Source: a virus
Reading direction: 5' to 3' (one strand)
Length of the DNA stretch: 45,158 bases
Virus record (IMG/VR): IMGVR_UViG_3300022752_000126
Span: 1-45,158 of that record
Part shown: one piece after another, positions 8,123 through 17,003 of the stretch
Layout of the letters: each line of letters opens with the position of its first letter
Position numbering within the stretch: position 1 is the first letter of the stretch
Notes under the pieces: generated by a model
What the model saw: only the letters and a program-made list of their open reading frames with translations
What the model was told of the DNA's origin: nothing
The model's database searches: none
Program-made: the position numbers and the translations under genes

Positions 8123-8631
8123 CAGCCAATTTTAAATTAGACGCTATGCTAGAAATAAGAAAATTCTTATGGGCAGAACTATTAAAGGCAAAGATATTTG
8201 ATGAGGATGATTATTATAGCGATAACGTAGGAAGTGCAATAATCCCTATCATCCCAGTTCAGCAATCCCCAGAAATGAACCAGTTTTTAAGCGGCAAAAA
8301 ACATATAGTTTATGACAAGATAGGTCTTTCATACGAAGACAATTGGCTAATATGCTGTGAGCAAATTCTATTTACCGTGTACTCCACAGACGTGTCAGAA
8401 ATCAATGAGATAAGAAATTTTATGACTGACCTATTTAGAAGAATGGACGGCTCTGCCAGAGACGTAAATAGATTTCAGTCTTTAAGTAATAAATTTAAAT
8501 TTCATAGTATTTTTATAGCAGATATCTCTCCTACAGAACCGTCTGAGGAAATACAGGGATTTCTTTCTACAGACATTATTTTAGAGGTTAAATATTCAAG
8601 AATAACGGACCGTATAGGCAGATTTCTTTAA
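8119..8631 (+). CDS. Probable tail terminator protein
   Basis: 170 aa. Starts on an ATGA overlap with the previous stop, so translation is probably coupled. The mix of an N-terminal helix (LDAMLEIRKFLWAELLKAK), a beta-rich centre (WLICCEQILFTVYSTD) and a helix (INEIRNFMTDLFRRMDG) fits the alpha/beta tail terminator family (lambda gpU type), whose ring caps the tail tube and joins it to the head. Position just before the tail tube gene agrees. Sequence alone gives no decisive motif. Confidence 0.6.
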   Translation: MTANFKLDAMLEIRKFLWAELLKAKIFDEDDYYSDNVGSAIIPIIPVQQSPEMNQFLSGKKHIVYDKIGLSYEDNWLICCEQILFTVYSTDVSEINEIRNFMTDLFRRMDGSARDVNRFQSLSNKFKFHSIFIADISPTEPSEEIQGFLSTDIILEVKYSRITDRIGRFL

Positions 8632-8632
8632 A

Positions 8633-8661
8633 TTGCTTTAGACCTCATTATGCCGTATTAT
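8633..8661 (+). promoter_or_regulatory. Promoter candidate upstream of tail tube gene (distal)
   Basis: TTGCTT (8633-8638) and TATTAT (8656-8661) are separated by 17 nt. Transcription from here would give a 5' leader of about 75 nt that includes part of a CCTCAT/ATGAGG inverted repeat (8644-8649 and 8667-8672). Confidence 0.45.
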
Positions 8662-8689
8662 AGGACATGAGGAAAGAAGCCTAGCCAGC

Positions 8690-8719
8690 TTGAATTTAAG
8701 ATTTAAATATATATATATT
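8690..8719 (+). promoter_or_regulatory. Promoter candidate upstream of tail tube gene (proximal)
   Basis: TTGAAT (8690-8695) precedes a TATATATATT tract. Either TATATA at 16-nt spacing or TATATT (8714-8719) at 18-nt spacing can serve as -10. It lies just upstream of a full AGGAGG ribosome binding site (8727-8732). Confidence 0.45.
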
Positions 8720-8742
8720 GAAATATAGGAGGAAACAAAACT

Positions 8743-9456
8743 ATGGCACAATCCGTAGGTAATGCAAAAAATATTCTCGTAGGTGCATCTCCATTGTTCT
8801 TGTCAACTATTGACGTAAACGATGCAGACTACATCTCAAACGCAGAAGCAGGCGTCGCTATTTCAGCAGGCGCAAAAACAGTAGGAGTTCCAGCTTTCGC
8901 ATCAGGAGTTTCATACACAGATTCACTAAATGATGTAAACCAAACAGCAGGACTTTTTGGTTACCGTAACGTTGGTTTTACTAACAATGGTCTTCAAATT
9001 ACATACAACCCAACATACGATTCAGTAACCGTAGATCAGTTACTTGATACAGCAAAGCTGTTCAAGTCTGCAATGGAGGTTATGATTGCAACCGAAATGT
9101 CAGAAGGTACACTCGAGAATATCGCAGCTGTATTTGGACAAGGTTCAAATACACTTTCAACAACAGGAACTGGACTAACAAAGAAAGACGTACTTGGTCT
9201 AGAGGCAGGTGCACTTGGTGCATCACCAACAGAACGCCAACTAATTGCAGTAGGTCTAGCTCCAACAGCTAGCTCAACAGCATCAGAGCGTGTATATTAT
9301 GCACGTAGAGTTTTGTCTGTACAACAGTCACAATTCTCTCTTGCACGTACAACTCCAACTACATTCCCAGTGACTTTCCGTCTTCTACCAGATGCTAACT
9401 ATTCTGGCTCAGAATACGGCAAGATTATTGACCGTGTACTTGTAGTATCAGCATAA
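8743..9456 (+). CDS. Major tail (tube) protein
   Basis: 237 aa. Tail tube proteins polymerise as stacked rings around the tape measure. The Gly/Ala/Thr-rich, beta-rich sequence, the position between tail terminator and tail-assembly chaperones, and signs of very high expression support the call. Those signs are a complete AGGAGG ribosome binding site, its own upstream promoters, a strong terminator directly after, and CGN rather than AGA arginine codons. The C-terminus (PVTFRLLPDANYSGSEYGKI) is a beta segment typical of tube subunits. No extra Ig-like domain is apparent. Confidence 0.85.
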   Translation: MAQSVGNAKNILVGASPLFLSTIDVNDADYISNAEAGVAISAGAKTVGVPAFASGVSYTDSLNDVNQTAGLFGYRNVGFTNNGLQITYNPTYDSVTVDQLLDTAKLFKSAMEVMIATEMSEGTLENIAAVFGQGSNTLSTTGTGLTKKDVLGLEAGALGASPTERQLIAVGLAPTASSTASERVYYARRVLSVQQSQFSLARTTPTTFPVTFRLLPDANYSGSEYGKIIDRVLVVSA

Positions 9457-9480
9457 TAAATTTAATTAATTTAAATTATA

Positions 9481-9508
9481 GAGGCCCCCATTAATTTGGG
9501 GGCCTTTC
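9481..9508 (+). terminator. Intrinsic terminator after tail tube gene
   Basis: GGCCCCCA (9483-9490) pairs with TGGGGGCC (9497-9504) across a TTAATT loop, then TTTC. It shares almost the whole stem and the loop with the capsid terminator at 5443. Confidence 0.87.
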
Positions 9509-9531
9509 TATTTGTAGTGATAATACCATTA

Positions 9532-9540
9532 TGTTATAAT
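9532..9540 (+). promoter_or_regulatory. Extended -10 promoter TGTTATAAT
   Basis: A perfect TGnTATAAT box after the tail tube terminator. A poor -35 (TTGTAG, 9512-9517) lies at 17-nt spacing. It should drive the tail chaperone and tape measure genes. Confidence 0.7.
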
Positions 9541-9566
9541 AATTAAGACAATCCTAGGAGGATAAA

Positions 9567-9899
9567 TTGGCTACAACAGTATACGACGTAGAAGAAATTG
9601 AACTTCAAAATGGCTCAAAGGTAAAGCTAAAACCATTGACTATTAAAGCCTTAAGAAAGTTCATGGCAGAAATTAAAAAAACAGAAACTTCGTCAGGAGA
9701 AGACGAAACACTTACAATTCTAATTACAGCATGCGGAATTGCAATTGAATCTCAGGTACCAGAATTGGTAGCTGATAAAGATAAACTGGAAGATGCACTA
9801 GACATGCCTACCATTAATAGAATTCTAGAAGTATGTGGTGGAATTAAACTTGACGACCCAAACCTTCTAGCGGCAGCGGTTCTGGCTGGTCAGAACTAG
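9567..9899 (+). CDS. Tail assembly chaperone, short product (lambda gpG-like)
   Basis: 110 aa from a TTG at 9567, with TAGGAGGA 4-5 nt upstream. Helical protein with KLKPLTIKALRKFMAEIKK near the N-terminus, a pattern seen in gpG-like chaperones that hold the tape measure during tail assembly. The 3' end carries a CCCAAAC slippery heptamer at 9857-9863 in the correct phase, so that part of the ribosomes shift to -1 and make the longer fused product. Position between tail tube and tape measure is standard. Confidence 0.85.
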   Translation: MATTVYDVEEIELQNGSKVKLKPLTIKALRKFMAEIKKTETSSGEDETLTILITACGIAIESQVPELVADKDKLEDALDMPTINRILEVCGGIKLDDPNLLAAAVLAGQN

Positions 9900-10225
9900 A
9901 TTTAGCCGCTTTATTAGGAGAAGTTTTTCTTTTAGGTAATTGGAAAAATTACGAAGAATTAGAAGAAAGCCTCTCAATGCCAGAGCTGATACAAACATTT
10001 AAGGCAATGCAAAAAACTGAAGATGAGAAAAGAAAATTCTTAGCATCTCTTCAAGGAGTAAACTTAAATGATGAACAAGAAAAAGAAGGTCCTACATTTG
10101 ATGATATACGAAGAAGGGCTCTTGGAGTAAAAGCAAGCGGTGATGATGTACTATCATTACAAGGAAGCTTTGCCTCAGAAGCAGGATTTGGAATAAACGC
10201 AGGTTTAGGATACTCTAAGGAGTAA
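9567..10225 (+). CDS. Tail assembly chaperone frameshift fusion (lambda gpGT-like)
   Basis: A -1 shift on C-CCA-AAC (9857-9863) joins the 0-frame gene to a second frame that is open from 9854 to the TAA at 10223-10225. The predicted fusion is 219 aa. After the shift the protein reads SSGSGSGWSELDLAALLG and then GNWKNYEELEESLSMPELIQ, which resembles the T part of gpGT-type chaperones. The second frame has no good start of its own upstream of that conserved segment; the ATG at 9977 would cut it off. The long form is needed to bridge tape measure and tube in related phages. Frameshift efficiency cannot be judged from sequence. Confidence 0.8.
9857..9897 (+). promoter_or_regulatory. Programmed -1 frameshift signal
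   Basis: CCCAAAC (9857-9863) is an X-XXY-YYZ heptamer in phase with the upstream gene. A hairpin GTTCTG/CAGAAC (9879-9884 and 9891-9896, loop GCTGGT, with one extra G-T pair) begins about 15 nt downstream. The spacing is longer than the usual 5-9 nt, so a different fold or a pseudoknot may be involved. The 0-frame stop is at 9897-9899. Confidence 0.75.
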
Positions 10226-10236
10226 AATTATAGTAA

Positions 10237-13200
10237 ATGGCTGAAGAACAGATAGTCACCCGAATAGTCGCCACGTCCGACTTTTCAAACCTTATCGCAG
10301 ATCTCGGTAAGGTATCTTCAGCCTTAACTAATCTTCAAACAAAATTAAACGCAACAAATAAGAATTTAGCAGCACAAGTTGCTGTAATGAATCGTTCTTT
10401 TGCAGACACACTTAGAAGCACTGGACAATTTTCCACACACTTTGTAAATTTAACATCTGATGTAGATAAATTTGGATCTCAATTAGACAAAGGTCAAATC
10501 AAGTTAAAACAATTTTTTCAAGTATATCAAGGGCATTTAAAAACTAATGGCGGATTAATTAGACAATTAGCTCAACAACAAGTTCAGCTACAAAATGCAA
10601 TTCTTCAACCTCTTGGCAAAAATGCCGAAGGTTTAATGCAGTACAATGTTCACATTCCAGCTGGTCTTGATAAGGTAAAAAGTAAAACAGCTTTAGCAAG
10701 ACAAGAGCTACAAATTATGAATCGTGTAATTCAAGAAGGAGCAAACTCATTAATTAATTGGGGTAAGAATACTCAGTGGGCTGGTCGTCAATTAACTGTA
10801 GGATTAACTGTTCCACTAGCAGCATTTGGGGCTGCATCTGCAAAAGCATTTCGAGAAGCCGATCAAGAGTTAACTCGTTTAACAAAGGTTTATGGTGGTT
10901 TAGCTGCTACATCAGCAAGTGATTTAGGCAAAATAAGAAAACAAGTTACTGAAACTGCATCTGAATTATCTAAAGCATACGGTTCTTCATTTAAAGAAAC
11001 AATTGCATTAGGTGCTGACATTGCTGCAACTGGAAAGCAAGGTAACGAATTATTAGGCTCAATTAAAGAAACAACTCGTCTAGCAGTCCTTGGTGAAGTA
11101 GATAGACAAGATGCAATGAAGGCAACATTAGCAATTCAATCTGCATTCAAACAAAATACTGGTGAACTAGCAGAATCAATTAACTTTTTAAACGCAGTTG
11201 AAAACCAGACATCAACAACTCTTAATGACTTAGTAGAAGCAATTCCTAAAGCTGGTCCAATTATTAAAGGTCTTGGCGGAAGCATAGAAGATTTAGCATT
11301 ATATTTAACCGCAATGAGAGAAGGAGGAATCAACGCATCGGAAGGTGCTAACGCCTTAAAATCAGGACTTGCATCTCTTATTAATCCAACTAAAGTTGCA
11401 AAGGAAATGTTTGCTGGGTTTGGAATATCATTAACTGACATTGTTCAAAAAAATGCTGGAAACACAACAGATACATTATTGGCATTACAATCAGCATTAG
11501 ACAACTTAGATCCATTACAAAAACAACAGGCATTAGAACAATTATTTGGTAAATTCCAATTTGCTCGTATGAATGCTTTATTTGAAAACCTTGGAAGGCA
11601 AGGAAGCCAAACCTTACAAGTAATGGATTTAATGAAAGCAAGTTCTCAAGATTTAGCAAACATTGCTGGTCGAGAATTAAGTATGGTTACAGAATCCGCT
11701 TCTGGTAAGTACAGGAGAGCTCTTGAAGGATTAAAGGCAGATTTAGCAGGAGTTGGAGAACAATTTTTAACAATTAACACACATTTAATTAATATAGTTG
11801 ACGGTATATTAAAATTTGTAAATAAGTTGCCTGGACCAATTAAAACAATGTTAACATTTTTTGCTGGACTTACCGCAATAGCTGGACCACTTATCATGCT
11901 TACAGGTGTTCTTGCAAACTTTTTTGGATATATAATTAAAGGTGCATCCCACTTCAGATCTTTATTCAAAGGCGGAGAAGGATGGAAACTACTAACTCCA
12001 GAGATACTTGCAGCAAATAAAGCAGGATCAATTGCAGAGCAAACATTTTATAGTGATGCTAAAGCAGCAGATATATTAAATCAAGCAATATCTAGACTGT
12101 CTGCTTCATATAATAAATTAGCAGCAGATGCATCAAATGCAATAATTCAAACAAACCCAGGCGTATCTACCATGGGTGGAACAAATATTATTGCTGGACA
12201 AAGAATAGTAAATCCTAATAATCCACTTGCAGGAAAACAAGGAACCAGAGCAGCAGGGCATCATATTCCTAGATCTCAAATGAGTGAAACAGCTAGACAG
12301 TCTCAAACCATTCACTCATTTACACCACTTCCAATCCCATTAAATCAAAAAATAGGTGCAGTTCCACAAATATTTACTGAAGGTGATTTACCAAAAATTC
12401 CTGGCCTAACAACATCTGGCGGGGCTTCTACAGGAATAGTTGCTGGCGAAGCAGCTAAGTGGCATTCTCTTATGGGTACATTGTCTATGATGACAAAGAG
12501 AGAGGTTGCAGATTTAAAGAAAGAAATTGCTAGAACTGGAACATTCAGTACAGAAATAAATACTACATTCGGACAATTACTTCCAGCAATGACAAAATTA
12601 ACAAGTAATGCAGCAGCAGACTCCGCATTAATTGTTCAACAATTACAGGCAGGAAAACTTACAGTAGATGCTGCTCGTGCAAAGATTGTTGCAATAAATG
12701 CACAATTAGAAACAATGATGGCGCAAACAACTACTCAAGTTGCTGCAGATCTTGGAAGAACTGCTAATTTAACACAAGTTCCTTTAATCAATCAGCCAAT
12801 AGTTGGACCTACAGGTAAAGCAAACATTAAAGAAATCTTTAGACCAAATAGGCCATCATCAAAAATTATAGATAGAATTGCAAGAGCACTTGGAGTAAGA
12901 ACTTCAGGCGGAGGATATTCTACTGAAACAACTATACCTAAAAAGTTTGCTACTGGTAATTTAGTTCCAGGATCTGGAAATCAAGATACAGTTCCAGCAA
13001 TGTTAACTCCTGGCGAATTTGTTATAAATAAAAAAGCAACTGCTGCAAATCTTCCATTACTTCAAGCAATTAATGGACCAGGATCTAATGGCCCAATGTA
13101 TTCAGAGGGATCAAATCAAGGAATTTATGATAGATGGCAACCACAAACAAGTGGATTAAGTTCATCACAAGTGTCTAGCGTAATTCCTGGATTTAGAGGA

Positions 13201-16200
13201 ACAAGTAATTTTTATACATTAAAAGGAACTGGCGGATTATACATAGGAGATGTAACTGATCCAGGTATTGTTGGTATGTTTGGAGATGAACAGCAAAAAG
13301 CAGAAGGAAAAATAAGTAGAGTAAGTATTAATAATAAAATGAAAACAGGAAAAGTTCCAGGTAGATTATTAGCAGCAGCAATAAAAGCATCAGGATCTTC
13401 AAGTAGGGGATCTACAGAACAATTTTTAAATGCTTTGGCAAACAACAAAATAATATCTGCAGAGGAAGCATCAAGAACATCAAATCTTTTATATAATAAA
13501 TATTTAGAAATATTAGAAAAACCCTCATCATTTGTAAGCGATAAAACTAATAATTATTGGCAACTTGCAGATTCTGCAATAAGAACTCAAGTAGGTAATA
13601 ATTCAGAAGTATCACACCTATGGAATCAATTTTCACAAGGAATCAGTGCTCACACTGGCGATACTACAGAAAAAGCTGGTGGGAGCGGAGCAAGCACAAG
13701 TCATTTAGCACAAACATTAACCACAACAGATGGTAAAAAAATAAAAGTTGGACAATTACGAGGAACTAATGGCTCATTATTTGCACATGCAGCACATCCA
13801 CAACCATTTCTTGATAGATTAAAACAAGCTGGATTATCTGCATGGAAGTCTGCAAGTAGAAGAGGATATGTTAGAGTAAACCAAGGCGGAATGATTCCAG
13901 GATTAAATACTAGCGAATTAAATCAACCACCATTAATTCAACAAATGGGATTACAGTCACAAACACAAATGCAACCAGAAGAACAGATGCCAAGACAAAG
14001 AGGAATGTTAGCTGGAAATTTAATTGGCATGGCTGGATCTATGGGAGGATATTCTTTAGGAAGTAAATTTGGCGGACAGGCTGGAGGTTTTGCTGGAATG
14101 ATGTTAATGCCAGCAATTCTAGATAAAGTTATATCTAAGATGAATCTTTTAGGAAAAACATCTTCTGGCACAGCCAGCACTCTTGGAAGATTTGGACCAA
14201 TGCTTGCAAATCCATATGTATTAGCTGGTGCCGCTATAGCTGGAATAACTGCTGGAATATTAAAATATAAAAAACATATAGAGGAAGTTTCAAGAATAAA
14301 TAGATTAGCGTTTTCTGGCGGAGTAAAACCAATAAAAGATTTTGATTCTCAATTAAAGCAAGTTATAAAAAATATTGAAAACACAAGAGTTGCAGCAGAA
14401 CTACTTCATGCACAAATGAATAGTGCTGGTCTGCCAGGCATATCTTTAACAATTAAAGAATTTTCTGATTTAAGAGAAAAAATAAAATCTACTCATCCAG
14501 AATTAGTTAAATTATTTAAACAAAATGATGGTAAAAAATTAATGGATGCAGCAGCTGGAATTAAATCTCAATTTATTGCTGCTGGAGATTCAGCTGAAAT
14601 TGCAAATGCAAAAATTGCTGCATTGTTAGCAGAGAGCGGAAAATCTGGAATAATTAGAGTAGTATTGGGAAGCTCTAGTGTTTCAGAAATTACAGATGCA
14701 AAAACTGCTATATTATCTATGATAAATGCTTTGTCAAAATTAAACAATGCCAAAGATAAATCAGGCGGTATGCTGCAAGCATTAGGCTCAATGAGTGATT
14801 ATATAGGTAATGCAAAAGATAAATCAGTTGCATTAAAAGAACAGTTTGATTTAATTGCTACATCTAATCAAAGGAATGTAACTTTAACCCAAGATCAAAT
14901 AGTAGAAATTTCTAAGACCAACCCAGTTCTTTCTGAAATGCTAGATCAAACAGACACTATTGCTACAACTTTAGCAAAATGGAGAATTTATCTTGCAGGC
15001 GCAACTAAAGATATATCTTCCTTAAATGATAATGAATTAAAAGAGTACTCAATGTACGCAGAAAAAATTGCAGCTTATTACAGTAAAATAGCAGACGTAT
15101 CAAGTAAAGAAGCACAAAGTAATGCTCTTACTGGTTCAATGGCAAAAGAAATTGATTCTTGGAATAAAAAACAAGTTAATGCTCAAAAATTAATTACCGA
15201 TGCTATACAGAACCAAATTGATTTAAAAAATAAACAAATTGAACAGATTAAAAAAGAAGGCGATGCTAGAAAGAAAGCTTTAAGAGATCAACAACAATCT
15301 GAAGACATTAAGCTTCAAATACAACAAGAGCAATTAAATTATCAACAAGCTCTTGCAAAAGGAGACATGTCAAGTGCCGCACAAGCACAAATAAATATTC
15401 AAAGGCTTGTGGGCGCACAACAATTAAAGGTAGCAGAAGATGCAATAGACAAGGCAGTACAATCTAAAATAGATGCTCTTCAAGCACAAATAGATGTATT
15501 GAATAAAAAATCTTCAATTGCTTCCTCTTCAGGATCTACAAATAAGCCAAAAGAATCAAAATTACAATCAACTTATGAGGCTATAAATCAATTATTTAAA
15601 GATGTTAATATGAGTGGAAATGTAGCAACAGAAAAACAAGTACAGCAATATAATGATTTAATTTTACAATTAGAAAAATTACCAAATGGTCAAAAATATT
15701 TACAAGATTTAGGGGCACCAAAATCAGCAAACCTAGATGTTAAAGACAGGCCATACGGTCCAGTAGTAGGCCAACAAAATATTTCTCAAACAGCAGAGTA
15801 TGCTTCATTAAAGGCTGCTTTAGAAAAGGGTTCAAATAGTAATTTAGTTGCAGGTAAAATAGATACATCCAATAGTCTTTTGAAACAAATATTAGATAAA
15901 TTACCAGGATTGAATTCAAGTGGTTTAGGTGGTCTAGGTCAAAAAGGTGGCTCAATGTTTCTTGGCAAAGATGGAAAAGGCGGAGAGGCAAAATTTACTA
16001 TAACTTATGGAAAATTAAAAGAAGCTGGAATTTCAAAAAAGGGAGATAAGTTTACTGGAATAGATGGCGTAGAATATGAATTAACTGAAGACATCAACAA
16101 TAGAGTAAAAGGATACAATGCAGGTCCATCACTTAAAAAATTAGCAATGGGCGGAATTATTAAAAAATATGCAACAGCAGGTTTTGTTTCTGGACCAGGA

Positions 16201-16533
16201 ACTGGAACATCCGATTCTATCCCAGTAATGCTTTCAAATGGAGAATATGTAATAAGGGCAGCAGCAGTTCAATCAGTTGGAACTTCTTTCTTAGACGGAA
16301 TTAATAGAATGTCAGCAGGTGGCATTGCAACAAAATACAGCGTACCTAGAATGAATATGGGCGGACGAATTGATATGTCTAATGGTGGCAGGGCGTCTAC
16401 ATCAAATGCTTTATACAATATAAATGTTACACTTAATGGAACAGATTTAACGGCGGACGACGTTGCAAGAACAATAGAGCAAAGAATGAGAAGAATGCAA
16501 TCAAAACAAGGGCCAAGTAGGGTAATAGCATGA
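10237..16533 (+). CDS. Tail tape measure protein, 2098 aa
   Basis: Sets tail length and is ejected with the DNA. Residues ~174-390 match the core of the phage tape measure family (WAGRQLTVGLTVPLAAFGAA, then FREADQELTRLTKVYGG and the MREGGINASEGANALKSGL segment). Hydrophobic segments lie at ~534-570, ~1260-1298 and ~1316-1344. A charged coiled coil covers ~1661-1710. The motif DTVPAMLTPGEFVINKKA (~916-933) recurs near the C-terminus as DSIPVMLSNGEYVIRAAA (~1993-2010); this element is typical of tape measures. Residues ~985-1240 are an unassigned inserted region. At ~0.15 nm per residue the protein predicts a tail of up to about 310 nm. An AAGGAG lies 14 nt before the ATG. The gene ends on an ATGA overlap. 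Confidence 0.93.
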   Translation: MAEEQIVTRIVATSDFSNLIADLGKVSSALTNLQTKLNATNKNLAAQVAVMNRSFADTLRSTGQFSTHFVNLTSDVDKFGSQLDKGQIKLKQFFQVYQGHLKTNGGLIRQLAQQQVQLQNAILQPLGKNAEGLMQYNVHIPAGLDKVKSKTALARQELQIMNRVIQEGANSLINWGKNTQWAGRQLTVGLTVPLAAFGAASAKAFREADQELTRLTKVYGGLAATSASDLGKIRKQVTETASELSKAYGSSFKETIALGADIAATGKQGNELLGSIKETTRLAVLGEVDRQDAMKATLAIQSAFKQNTGELAESINFLNAVENQTSTTLNDLVEAIPKAGPIIKGLGGSIEDLALYLTAMREGGINASEGANALKSGLASLINPTKVAKEMFAGFGISLTDIVQKNAGNTTDTLLALQSALDNLDPLQKQQALEQLFGKFQFARMNALFENLGRQGSQTLQVMDLMKASSQDLANIAGRELSMVTESASGKYRRALEGLKADLAGVGEQFLTINTHLINIVDGILKFVNKLPGPIKTMLTFFAGLTAIAGPLIMLTGVLANFFGYIIKGASHFRSLFKGGEGWKLLTPEILAANKAGSIAEQTFYSDAKAADILNQAISRLSASYNKLAADASNAIIQTNPGVSTMGGTNIIAGQRIVNPNNPLAGKQGTRAAGHHIPRSQMSETARQSQTIHSFTPLPIPLNQKIGAVPQIFTEGDLPKIPGLTTSGGASTGIVAGEAAKWHSLMGTLSMMTKREVADLKKEIARTGTFSTEINTTFGQLLPAMTKLTSNAAADSALIVQQLQAGKLTVDAARAKIVAINAQLETMMAQTTTQVAADLGRTANLTQVPLINQPIVGPTGKANIKEIFRPNRPSSKIIDRIARALGVRTSGGGYSTETTIPKKFATGNLVPGSGNQDTVPAMLTPGEFVINKKATAANLPLLQAINGPGSNGPMYSEGSNQGIYDRWQPQTSGLSSSQVSSVIPGFRGTSNFYTLKGTGGLYIGDVTDPGIVGMFGDEQQKAEGKISRVSINNKMKTGKVPGRLLAAAIKASGSSSRGSTEQFLNALANNKIISAEEASRTSNLLYNKYLEILEKPSSFVSDKTNNYWQLADSAIRTQVGNNSEVSHLWNQFSQGISAHTGDTTEKAGGSGASTSHLAQTLTTTDGKKIKVGQLRGTNGSLFAHAAHPQPFLDRLKQAGLSAWKSASRRGYVRVNQGGMIPGLNTSELNQPPLIQQMGLQSQTQMQPEEQMPRQRGMLAGNLIGMAGSMGGYSLGSKFGGQAGGFAGMMLMPAILDKVISKMNLLGKTSSGTASTLGRFGPMLANPYVLAGAAIAGITAGILKYKKHIEEVSRINRLAFSGGVKPIKDFDSQLKQVIKNIENTRVAAELLHAQMNSAGLPGISLTIKEFSDLREKIKSTHPELVKLFKQNDGKKLMDAAAGIKSQFIAAGDSAEIANAKIAALLAESGKSGIIRVVLGSSSVSEITDAKTAILSMINALSKLNNAKDKSGGMLQALGSMSDYIGNAKDKSVALKEQFDLIATSNQRNVTLTQDQIVEISKTNPVLSEMLDQTDTIATTLAKWRIYLAGATKDISSLNDNELKEYSMYAEKIAAYYSKIADVSSKEAQSNALTGSMAKEIDSWNKKQVNAQKLITDAIQNQIDLKNKQIEQIKKEGDARKKALRDQQQSEDIKLQIQQEQLNYQQALAKGDMSSAAQAQINIQRLVGAQQLKVAEDAIDKAVQSKIDALQAQIDVLNKKSSIASSSGSTNKPKESKLQSTYEAINQLFKDVNMSGNVATEKQVQQYNDLILQLEKLPNGQKYLQDLGAPKSANLDVKDRPYGPVVGQQNISQTAEYASLKAALEKGSNSNLVAGKIDTSNSLLKQILDKLPGLNSSGLGGLGQKGGSMFLGKDGKGGEAKFTITYGKLKEAGISKKGDKFTGIDGVEYELTEDINNRVKGYNAGPSLKKLAMGGIIKKYATAGFVSGPGTGTSDSIPVMLSNGEYVIRAAAVQSVGTSFLDGINRMSAGGIATKYSVPRMNMGGRIDMSNGGRASTSNALYNINVTLNGTDLTADDVARTIEQRMRRMQSKQGPSRVIA

Positions 16534-17003
16534 GTATAGTATCAATGCCAAGAGGATCCATACTACAGATACAGGCATATGACTTGTCTTTAAATGGTGG
16601 AAGTGGAACTTTTAAATATAATAAAGTAACAGAGCATAATAGATCTGCATTTGATGTTAGTAATGAAAGAATTGAAAAAAGCACAAGAATGGCTAATGGA
16701 TCATTAAGAAAATTTTTTATTGCAGATAAAAAAACATTTTCTTTGTCATGGGATATGCTACCATCATATAGAACTTTAACTGTAGATGGAGCTTGGGGAG
16801 CAGAAGATTTAAGATCATTTTATAATAGTGCAGAAGGACAATCTTCTTTTAATATAAGAGTTAATTTAGCAAAAAATGGTTCAAATCAAGAATCTTCTGG
16901 TTACGAAGAGTATACAGTTGTATTTGGAGACTGCAATTTTTCTGTATTAAAAAGAGGACTTCAACCATTTTGGAGTGTGTCGTTAACCCTGGTAGAGGTT
17001 TAA
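16530..17003 (+). CDS. Distal tail protein (Dit-like)
   Basis: 157 aa, beta-rich. Directly follows the tape measure, where siphoviruses encode the distal tail protein that makes the ring joining tube and hub. The start overlaps the tape measure stop (ATGA). Segments MPRGSILQIQAYDLSLNGG, KKTFSLSWDMLPSYRTL and the closing FWSVSLTLVEV are typical of a beta-barrel. The length is that of a minimal Dit N-terminal domain. It could also be a small minor tail protein with the same fold. Confidence 0.62.
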   Translation: MSIVSMPRGSILQIQAYDLSLNGGSGTFKYNKVTEHNRSAFDVSNERIEKSTRMANGSLRKFFIADKKTFSLSWDMLPSYRTLTVDGAWGAEDLRSFYNSAEGQSSFNIRVNLAKNGSNQESSGYEEYTVVFGDCNFSVLKRGLQPFWSVSLTLVEV

